From: an uncultured Oscillospiraceae bacterium
GTDB lineage: Bacteria; Bacillota; Clostridia; Oscillospirales; Oscillospiraceae
Length of the DNA stretch: 18,803 nt
Assembly: GCA_910577915.1 (NCBI GenBank)
Contig: CAJTOM010000052.1
Location: 1-18,803, forward strand
Reading direction: 5' to 3'
In this document: positions 7,644 to 12,871 of the stretch, piece by piece
How the letters are laid out: each line of letters opens with the position of its first letter
Position numbering within the stretch: position 1 is the stretch's first letter
Position numbers and translations under genes: made by a program
Notes under the pieces: generated by a model
Databases searched by the model: none
Seen by the model: the letters and a program-made list of their open reading frames with translations, nothing else
What the model was told of the DNA's origin: nothing

Positions 7644-8678
7644 TCAGGAAAGAGAGACGCCCGTGGTGAAGGAGCGGTCGGCGTAGGGGCGGATGGCCCG
7701 GATTTTTTCCATCATGCCGGCGAATTTCTCCGGCCGGAGGCTCTGGGGGCCGTCGCACAGGGCGTGCTCGGGGTCGTTGTGGACCTCGATGATGAGCCCG
7801 TCGGCCCCGCAGGCCGTGGCCCCCAGGGCCATGGGGGCTACCAGCTCCCAGCGGCCGGTGGCGTGGCTGGGGTCCACCACCACGGGCAGGTGGGTGAGCT
7901 GGTGGAGGATGGGGATGACGGAGAGATCCATGGTGTTGCGGGTGGCGGTCTCGAAGGTGCGGATGCCCCGCTCGCAGAGGATCACCTGGTCGTTGCCGCC
8001 GGCCATGACGTACTCCGCGCTCATAAGCAGTTCCTGGAGGGTGTTGGCCATGCCGCGCTTGATGAGCACCGGCTTGCGCAGCCGCCCCAGCTCCTTGAGC
8101 AGCTCAAAATTCTGCATGTTCCGGGCCCCCACCTGGATGACGTCGATGTCCTCGAAGAGGGGCAGGTGCTTGGCGTCCATGATCTCGGTGACGATGGGCA
8201 GGCCCGTGGCCGCCTTGGCCTCCAGCAGCAGCCGGATGCCCTCCTCGTGGAGGCCCTGGAAGGCGTAGGGGGAGGTGCGGGGCTTGAAGGCCCCGCCCCG
8301 GAGGACATGCGCGCCGCCGGCCTTGACGGCCTGGGCCACGGAGATGATCTGCTCCTCCGTCTCCACAGAGCAGGGGCCGGCCATCACCAGGAAGTGGCCG
8401 CCGCCGATTTTGGCCCCGTTGGAGAGGGTGACGACAGTGTCCTCCTCGTGGAACTTCCGGTTGGCGTTCTTGTAGGGCTCCTGGATGCGCTTGACGGTCT
8501 CCACAATGTCCAGGGCCAGGATGCTCTCCATGTCCACCCGGGAGGTGTCCCCCACCAGGCCGACGATGGTGTGGTTCTCGCCAACGGACATGTGGGTCTC
8601 CAGACCCATGTTGTGCAGCCAGGTGTTGAACAGCTCCACCTGCTGGCGCTCCGCGCTCTTTTTCAGAATGACAATCAT
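7644..8678 (-). CDS. aroF: 3-deoxy-7-phosphoheptulonate (DAHP) synthase, type I beta with N-terminal regulatory domain
   Basis: The product condenses PEP and erythrose 4-phosphate to DAHP, the entry step of the pathway. It is 344 residues long. Residues 1 to about 72 form a ferredoxin-like domain (MIVILKKSA start) as in the Thermotoga-type enzymes, where it serves feedback control. The catalytic barrel shows MAGPCSVE at 99-106 with the metal ligand Cys103, RGGAFKPRTSPYAFQG, LIKRGM, and DPSHATG. The ATG at 8678 has AGGAG nine bases upstream. It is the first structural gene after the attenuator, so termination in the leader controls the whole operon from here. The 68-base gap to tyrA holds only a GC-rich stretch. 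Confidence 0.95.
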   Translation of the reverse strand: MIVILKKSAERQQVELFNTWLHNMGLETHMSVGENHTIVGLVGDTSRVDMESILALDIVETVKRIQEPYKNANRKFHEEDTVVTLSNGAKIGGGHFLVMAGPCSVETEEQIISVAQAVKAGGAHVLRGGAFKPRTSPYAFQGLHEEGIRLLLEAKAATGLPIVTEIMDAKHLPLFEDIDVIQVGARNMQNFELLKELGRLRKPVLIKRGMANTLQELLMSAEYVMAGGNDQVILCERGIRTFETATRNTMDLSVIPILHQLTHLPVVVDPSHATGRWELVAPMALGATACGADGLIIEVHNDPEHALCDGPQSLRPEKFAGMMEKIRAIRPYADRSFTTGVSLS

Positions 8679-8710
8679 GGTACAACACTCCTATTCACAG
8701 ATATTTTTGC

Positions 8711-8751
8711 AAAAGAAAAAGGTCCTACAGTGTCGTTTCACTGTAAGACCT
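8711..8751 (-). terminator. Intrinsic terminator in the leader of the aromatic operon (attenuator)
   Basis: On the minus strand AGGTCTTACAGTG (8751-8739) pairs with CACTGTAGGACCT (8732-8720) over 13 bp with one G-U, around the loop AAACGA. It runs straight into TTTTTCTTTT. This is a textbook intrinsic terminator. It lies between the promoter and aroF, about 33 bases before the aroF start, and not at a gene end. It must therefore act as a conditional terminator for the operon. Confidence 0.92.
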
Positions 8752-8820
8752 GAAATGGATGTGCTCAGCTCCACCTTTTCACCGCAGCAAAACAAACCTT
8801 ATCTACTTGTGTAGATAAAG
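8744..8820 (-). promoter_or_regulatory. Pause hairpin and candidate antiterminator pairing in the aromatic leader
   Basis: CTTTATCTAC (8820-8811) and GTAGATAAGG (8806-8797) form a 10-bp hairpin (one G-U, loop ACAA) over the last Tyr codon and the stop of the leader ORF. Its 3' arm overlaps TAAGGTTTG (8801-8793). That segment can instead pair with CAGGTCTTA (8752-8744), the 5' arm of the terminator, over 9 bp including three G-U pairs. The two pairings exclude each other, which gives the classical 1:2, 2:3, 3:4 arrangement. The hairpin and terminator are plain in the sequence. The antiterminator is weaker and is my inference. Confidence 0.6.
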
Positions 8821-8861
8821 TAAAAGTAGAAGTATGCGGCGTTGATGGAGGAAGGATACAT
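8799..8861 (-). CDS. Tyr/Phe-rich leader peptide of the aromatic amino acid operon
   Basis: This 20-codon ORF (ATG at 8861, TAA at 8801-8799) begins MYPSSINAA, continues YFYFYFIY at residues 10-17 and ends TSR. Five Tyr and three Phe codons make 40 percent of the peptide, and there is no Trp codon. GAGAGGTG lies six bases before the ATG, so a ribosome can load. The ORF starts about 24 bases after the predicted transcription start and precedes the terminator at 8751-8711. It is very likely a ribosome-stalling sensor. If charged tRNA-Tyr or tRNA-Phe is scarce, the ribosome stops at codons 10-17, opens the pause hairpin and lets the antiterminator form. If they are plentiful it reaches the stop codon, covers the antiterminator segment, and transcription ends before aroF. 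The peptide itself probably has no other role. Confidence 0.88.
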   Translation of the reverse strand: MYPSSINAAYFYFYFIYTSR

Positions 8862-8891
8862 GGAAGGCACCTCTCACAAAAATCTACAGGC

Positions 8892-8920
8892 AGTATACCA
8901 CGCTTTTCCGCCGATGGCAA
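8892..8920 (-). promoter_or_regulatory. Sigma-A promoter of the aromatic amino acid operon
   Basis: On the minus strand TTGCCA (8920-8915) and TATACT (8897-8892) are separated by exactly 17 bases. Each box differs by one base from TTGACA and TATAAT. Transcription would begin near 8885, giving a leader of about 207 bases before the aroF ATG. The site lies 48 bases beyond the stop of the preceding oxidoreductase gene, with no clear terminator between. Confidence 0.85.
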
Positions 8921-8967
8921 GAGGAAATTTTGCGAAGCGGGAAAATCAGCGCCCAGGGCCCGGAATG

Positions 8968-10236
8968 TCACTTGATGAACCCCAGGGCGCGCTGGACCCG
9001 GCGCGGGTCCAGGGAGCGGGGGGCCGTACCCGACAGGGCGGCCAGGGCGGCGGCGGCGCCCGCCGCCTGTCCGGTAGCCAGGCAGATGCCGCCGACGCGG
9101 TAGCTGGCGTGGGCCCGGTGGGTGCCGGAGATGCAGCGCCCCGCCGTGAGGATGCCCTCCAGGCCTGCGGGCAGCAGGCTGCGGTAGGGAATGTCGTAGG
9201 GAACGGCGGGCTGGGAGCGGCCCTCGGCCTGCCCGCCGCCGGCGGGGTTGTGGATGTCAATGAGGAACCAGGCCTCCCGGACCACCGCGTCCTCCTGCCG
9301 GGCCCCGGTCTCCACGTCCCGGTCGGTGATGATATAGTCCCCCGTGATCCGCCGGGTCTCCCGGACCCCCAAGGTGCTGCCGCTGCCCTTGAGCTGGCAG
9401 CCGGCGTAGCCGGGGACGCGGCGGCGCAGGAAGTCGATGATCCGGTCGATCTGTCCCCGGAGAATGTATTCCGCCTCCAGCACCCCCTCGGGGGTGAGGG
9501 TGTTGCAGCCGTTGGCCTGGGTGGCGTTGACGCTGCGCTCGCCGGGACGGCCGGTGCGGTGGATGCGGACGATGGTCACGTTCTCCGGCAGCTCCCCGCG
9601 GGCGCTGGCCTCCCGGCAGAAATCGGCGTACCTCTCTCCGCCGGGCAGGGTCACCGGGTCGCTGCCGCCCCAGCAGGTAATGCCCGTTTCCTCGTCCACG
9701 CCGTACAGGGTGAATTCCAGCGTGGCGGGCTGGCAGCGGCCGTCGCCCGCCCGGCCCATCTCGTAGGCAGCCCCCGCCCTGGCGGCCGCGAAGCCGTCCC
9801 CGGTGGCGTCCACCAACGCGCCGGCGGTCAGGGTCCGCAGGCCCTCCTGGGTGCCGACGACCAGGCCCTTGACGGCGCTGCCCTCCTTAACCACCTCCAC
9901 CACGGGGGTCTGGAGGAAAATGTCCACCCCCGCGTCCCGGACAAAGCGCAGCAGGAGGCCCTTGGCCCGCTCGGCGTCCACGCCCATCTCCCGGCCGTTG
10001 CGGGTAGTGGCGCAGGAGGCCCCCAGAAGGGCGATCACCTCGTCGTACATGGTCCCCGGCGCTACCGCGCCCAGGATGGGGTTGACGTAGCCGGAGGTGA
10101 ACATGCCGCCCAGAATGCCGTAGCGCTCCGCCAGGGCCGTCCGCGCCCCCTGGCGGGCGGCGGCCACCGCAGCGCAGATGCCCGCCGGGCCGCCCCCCGC
10201 CACCAATACGTCGTAGTGCTGGGTAAACTGTGTCAT
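8968..10236 (-). CDS. FAD-dependent oxidoreductase (FAD_oxidored family), shorter paralogue
   Basis: This 422-residue flavoprotein starts with YDVLVAGGGPAGICAAVAAARQG (GxGxxG at 14-19), the FAD-binding Rossmann fold. It then has RYGILGGMFTSGYVNP, ALVDATGDGFAAARAGA, GVRETRRITGDY, and near the end VPYDIPYRSLLP followed by ILTAGRCISGTHRAHASYRVGGICLATGQAAG. This order is typical of the PF12831 group of flavin oxidoreductases, whose substrates are mostly unknown. No signal peptide is visible, so it should be cytoplasmic. GGGAGGAGAG precedes the ATG, and the gene follows the alpha/beta-hydrolase by 18 bases in the same operon. Its relative at 12872-14737 shares the family motifs across the divergent promoter region, so both probably act on one pathway. 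Confidence 0.85.
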   Translation of the reverse strand: MTQFTQHYDVLVAGGGPAGICAAVAAARQGARTALAERYGILGGMFTSGYVNPILGAVAPGTMYDEVIALLGASCATTRNGREMGVDAERAKGLLLRFVRDAGVDIFLQTPVVEVVKEGSAVKGLVVGTQEGLRTLTAGALVDATGDGFAAARAGAAYEMGRAGDGRCQPATLEFTLYGVDEETGITCWGGSDPVTLPGGERYADFCREASARGELPENVTIVRIHRTGRPGERSVNATQANGCNTLTPEGVLEAEYILRGQIDRIIDFLRRRVPGYAGCQLKGSGSTLGVRETRRITGDYIITDRDVETGARQEDAVVREAWFLIDIHNPAGGGQAEGRSQPAVPYDIPYRSLLPAGLEGILTAGRCISGTHRAHASYRVGGICLATGQAAGAAAALAALSGTAPRSLDPRRVQRALGFIK

Positions 10237-10254
10237 GGTACCGTCTCTCCTCCC

Positions 10255-11073
10255 TTATAAACTGACCGGAAAGTCCAGCCGGTCTCCCAGCCACCGCTTG
10301 CACAGGGGCACCCAGGTGGCCAGGTGGGGGTGGGGCTCCACCGCCTCCACGGTCCCCAGGCCCAGGCCGTGGCGGCCCTCGGTGTAAAGGTGCAGCTCAC
10401 AGGGGACGCCGTTTTGCCGCAGGGACTGGATGAGGGCCAGGGAGTTCTCTACGGGCACATGCTCGTCGGCCATGGTGGACCACACGAAGCAGGGGGGCGT
10501 GTCCGGCCGGACCTGGCTGGGCAGGTCGAAGGGGGCCGGGTCCCCGTCCCCCGCCAGGCATGTCCGGGCGCGGGGGTGGGCATAGGGCCCCAGAGTCAGC
10601 GCCGCAGGGTAGGCCAGCACCGCCGCGTCCGGGCGGTTCTCTTCGTCCGCCGCACCCAGGCGGTCGCGCAGCTCCGGCCGGTCCCACAGCACGGCGCAGG
10701 AGCCCGCCAGGTGCCCGCCGGCGGAGAAGCCCATGACCGCCACGCGGCGGGGGTGGACGTCCCACTCCGATGCGTGGGCGCGGATCAGGCGCAGAGCCTG
10801 GGCCGCCTGGGCCAGAGGGGTCCAGCCCAGGGGGGCGGGGCTGTCCTCCCGCCAGATGGAGTAGGTGAGGACGAAGGTGTGGAACCCGGCGGTGAAAAAC
10901 TCCCAGGCCACCGGATCCCCCTCGTGCTCCACCAGCTTCCGGTAGCCGCCGCCGGGGATGACCAGCAGGGCGGGCCGGGGGCCGCGGTGGATGTAGGCGT
11001 TGTCCGGGTCGTGGAGGTACCCGGTGAGGCTGCCGCCCTCGGGGGTGAGGGGGGCGATGTCGATGCGTCTCAT
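10255..11073 (-). CDS. Alpha/beta-hydrolase esterase (acetyl-xylan esterase-like)
   Basis: This 272-residue hydrolase has an intact catalytic set. PGGGY at 40-44 is the oxyanion-hole segment, GFSAGGH at 115-121 holds nucleophile Ser117, Asp203 lies in STMADEHVP, and His235 lies in EGRHGLG. The pattern PALLVIPGGGYRKLVEHEGDPVAWEF resembles the BD-FAE/acetyl-esterase group found beside carbohydrate genes, which removes acetyl or other acyl groups from sugars. There is no signal peptide, so it should act on imported material. The start at 11073 overlaps the stop of the SGNH gene as ATGA; longer in-frame extensions run back through that gene and are not credible. The exact substrate is unknown. 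Confidence 0.85.
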   Translation of the reverse strand: MRRIDIAPLTPEGGSLTGYLHDPDNAYIHRGPRPALLVIPGGGYRKLVEHEGDPVAWEFFTAGFHTFVLTYSIWREDSPAPLGWTPLAQAAQALRLIRAHASEWDVHPRRVAVMGFSAGGHLAGSCAVLWDRPELRDRLGAADEENRPDAAVLAYPAALTLGPYAHPRARTCLAGDGDPAPFDLPSQVRPDTPPCFVWSTMADEHVPVENSLALIQSLRQNGVPCELHLYTEGRHGLGLGTVEAVEPHPHLATWVPLCKRWLGDRLDFPVSL

Positions 11074-11747
11074 GGCGTCTCCTCCCCCAAAATGGACGGG
11101 ATGACCCCGGCCAGAGCGTCCGCCAGCCGGCGGTGGGACTCCGGCATCCAGTGGAGGCCGTCGGCGTCGCTGGGCTGGGCGTACAGGGCGGCATCCAGGA
11201 AGTGGCAGCCCAGCTCCTCCGCCGCCTGGCGGTAGACGGGGGCGAACTGCCGGGAGAGGGCCTCCCCCGCCTCGCCCCCCAGCTTGGGGTAGACCTCCCG
11301 ACGGCCCTGGCCCTCCTTGATGAGGGCGGGGGCGATGATCAGGATGGGGGGCGGCGTCAGCGCCCGGCCGCACTTGGGGGTGGCGCGGACCACGTCCACC
11401 AGGGTGCGGATGCCGTCTCCCAGGTGCGCGGAGGTGGGGTGGAGGCAGGCATGGAGGTCGTTGGTCCCCAGCATGAGGACCACCAGATCCAGAGGCCGGT
11501 GGGTGAGCAGACAGGGCTGGAGGTAGGGCAGGCCGTTGCGCCAGCTCTCGCCGGGGAAGTCGTAGACGGAGGTCCGGCCACCCAGGCCCTCCTCGATGAT
11601 GTGGTACCCCTCCCCCAAAAGGGAGGCCAGGCGGCCCGTCCAGCGCACGTCGGGGGCGTAGCGGTCCGAGGGGACGCCCAGGTCCTGCCACCGGGGGATG
11701 CAGCCCCAGGTGTTGGAGTCGCCGTAGCAGAGAATTTCCTTTTTCAC
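11070..11747 (-). CDS. SGNH/GDSL-family esterase
   Basis: This 225-residue hydrolase begins MKKEILCYGDSNTWG, with GDS at 9-11 giving nucleophile Ser11. Block III is LGTNDLHA with the oxyanion Asn, and the C-terminal block is DADGLHWMPESH with the Asp and His of the triad. The fold class covers arylesterases and carbohydrate acetylesterases. No signal peptide is present. I chose the GTG at 11747 because AAGGAGGA lies seven bases upstream and the protein then starts at the family motif; a longer ATG form would run through a GC hairpin. It overlaps the next esterase gene by four bases, so the two are probably made together and may remove different acyl groups from one substrate. Confidence 0.85.
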   Translation of the reverse strand: MKKEILCYGDSNTWGCIPRWQDLGVPSDRYAPDVRWTGRLASLLGEGYHIIEEGLGGRTSVYDFPGESWRNGLPYLQPCLLTHRPLDLVVLMLGTNDLHACLHPTSAHLGDGIRTLVDVVRATPKCGRALTPPPILIIAPALIKEGQGRREVYPKLGGEAGEALSRQFAPVYRQAAEELGCHFLDAALYAQPSDADGLHWMPESHRRLADALAGVIPSILGEETP

Positions 11748-11762
11748 GCGGTATTCCTCCTT

Positions 11763-11793
11763 ATAAAGCGCCGCCTCCGTCGGGAGGCGGCGC
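11763..11793 (-). terminator. GC-rich hairpin between gntR and the esterase genes
   Basis: GCGCCGCCTCC and GGAGGCGGCGC form a perfect 11-bp stem around a 4-base loop, followed on the minus strand by only TTTAT. It lies between the GntR stop and the ribosome binding site of the SGNH gene. The stem is very stable but the U tract is poor. It may cause partial termination that keeps downstream expression below that of the regulator, or protect a processed mRNA end. Confidence 0.5.
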
Positions 11794-11824
11794 GGGATGC
11801 TTAGGGCATGGCGCATGCAGATTC

Positions 11825-12541
11825 TTACAGACGGATTTTCAAAATGAACTCGTTGCGGCTGGCGGGGTAGTAGCTCTCGCAGTACTCCACCAGATCGTCG
11901 TCCACGTCGCGCACATAGGAGGTGATGACGACAGCCAGGGACCCGGCCTTCACCCCCAGCAGGCGGCTGCGCCGCCCGTCCAGCACCGCCGCGTCGATGC
12001 GTTTCTCCGTAAACTTCTTGGCGGTGCCGTTTTCCAGCATGGCCTGCCGGACGGAGGTAACGGTAAAGTCGTAATTCTGGAAAAAGCTCAGCTTCATCGT
12101 GTAGTAGGAGGTCGTCAATACAATGGGGCCCTCGTCAAAGCTGTTTTTGGTGTACCGGAGCCGGGTGAGCTTGATGACGCTGGACCCCTCCGGCAGGTCC
12201 AGGTAGCTGCGGATCTTTTCGTCCGCCTGCATGACCCGGAACTCCAGCACCTCGGTCTGGGTATCCTGGCCCCGGCGGTGCATCTCCTCGGCGAAGCTGT
12301 CGATGAATACCGTGGAATCCTCCACCCGCTGCGGCATGGTCACAAAGGTGCCCCGGCCCTTGACGCGGACCAGGTACCCGTCGTTGACCAGATGCAGCAG
12401 GGCCGTGCGCACCGAAGCCCGGCTGACGCCGAACTGCTCGCACAGCTCCATCTCCGTGGGCAGCAGGTGGCCCACAGGCCACTCCCCGCTCGCAATATTT
12501 GTCATGACATAATCCGATATTTGGGCGTGCAATGGCTTCAT
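11825..12541 (-). CDS. GntR-family transcriptional regulator with UTRA effector domain
   Basis: This 238-residue regulator has an N-terminal winged helix-turn-helix (about 1-68: PLHAQISDYVMTNIASGEW, LPTEMELCEQFGVSRASVRTAL, then GYLVRVKGRGTFV). A UTRA ligand domain follows (about 80-238), containing VIKLTRLRYT, a long TSYYT strand, and a C-terminal YCESYYPASRNEFILKIRL. Regulators of this HutC-type subfamily usually repress nearby genes and release DNA on binding a sugar phosphate or similar small molecule. It is transcribed away from the large FAD oxidoreductase and transporter genes, so it most likely controls both directions from the shared 330-base region. GAGGTGG precedes the ATG. Confidence 0.9.
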   Translation of the reverse strand: MKPLHAQISDYVMTNIASGEWPVGHLLPTEMELCEQFGVSRASVRTALLHLVNDGYLVRVKGRGTFVTMPQRVEDSTVFIDSFAEEMHRRGQDTQTEVLEFRVMQADEKIRSYLDLPEGSSVIKLTRLRYTKNSFDEGPIVLTTSYYTMKLSFFQNYDFTVTSVRQAMLENGTAKKFTEKRIDAAVLDGRRSRLLGVKAGSLAVVITSYVRDVDDDLVEYCESYYPASRNEFILKIRL

Positions 12542-12558
12542 GGTCCACCTCGCTGCAT

Positions 12559-12606
12559 GCCCAAGCGCAAAAAAGAGTGGGGGAAAGCCCCAGCTGCGCC
12601 TTGGGC
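12559..12606 (-). promoter_or_regulatory. Structured 5' leader of gntR
   Basis: In the predicted gntR leader, GCCCAAGGCGC (12606-12596) pairs with GCGCTTGGGC (12568-12559) with one bulged G. Inside lies a smaller TGGGG/CCCCA hairpin followed by a run of six T. The inner part looks like a weak terminator that the outer stem would enclose. A control role is a guess. Confidence 0.4.
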
Positions 12607-12621
12607 CGGTCGTTTTTTTCT

Positions 12622-12651
12622 ACTATATCATATTCCATTAGGGTCTGTCAA
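12622..12651 (-). promoter_or_regulatory. Predicted promoter of gntR
   Basis: On the minus strand TTGACA (12651-12646) and TATAGT (12627-12622) are 18 bases apart. The -35 box is perfect. Transcription would start near 12615, leaving a leader of about 75 bases. The -35 lies inside one copy of the CTGTCAA repeat, so a repressor bound there would block it. Confidence 0.7.
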
Positions 12652-12715
12652 ACAGTTTCTGTCAATATCCGGCAAATCAGGAATGCGCCCTGCGCAGAGG
12701 CATACGTCCTGTCAA
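12645..12715. repeat. CTGTCAA repeats and small palindromes, candidate GntR operator
   Basis: The heptamer CTGTCAA occurs at 12645-12651, 12659-12665 and 12709-12715. The first two copies are set in overlapping inverted repeats, CTGTcaaACAG (12645-12655) and ACAGtttCTGT (12652-12662). They cover the -35 of the gntR promoter. Candidate autoregulatory operator; the binding protein is inferred only from position. Confidence 0.4.
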
Positions 12716-12793
12716 ATCTGGCAAAAATAGGGGGCTTCTTTTGTGATTTCCTCCGAAATGTTCTTACAATAGCGGATGTATAGCAGAAATGTA

Positions 12794-12822
12794 TTGACAT
12801 ATCAGGGGGAGTTTGCTAAAAT
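12794..12822 (+). promoter_or_regulatory. Sigma-A promoter of the oxidoreductase-transporter operon
   Basis: TTGACA (12794-12799) and TAAAAT (12817-12822) have a 17-base spacer, close to ideal. Transcription would start near 12829. ATGTattgACAT (12789-12800) is a small inverted repeat over the -35 and could be an operator half. Apart from this promoter, the gntR promoter, the repeats and the gntR leader, I see nothing else in 12542-12871. Confidence 0.85.
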
Positions 12823-12871
12823 TCACAGCACAGAAAACGAAATGTGATGCATTGAGAGGGAGATGAAAGCG

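Noticed and set aside
8679..8890. T-box riboswitch before aroF
   Set aside because: A terminator is present, but I find no T-box consensus (GGTGG-ACC-GCG type) and no recognisable specifier loop. A translated Tyr/Phe leader explains the region better.
8765..8971. 68-codon minus-strand ORF over the aromatic leader
   Set aside because: Its start lies upstream of the predicted transcription start near 8885, it is in a different frame from the Tyr/Phe leader ORF, and it has no ribosome binding site. It is a chance frame.
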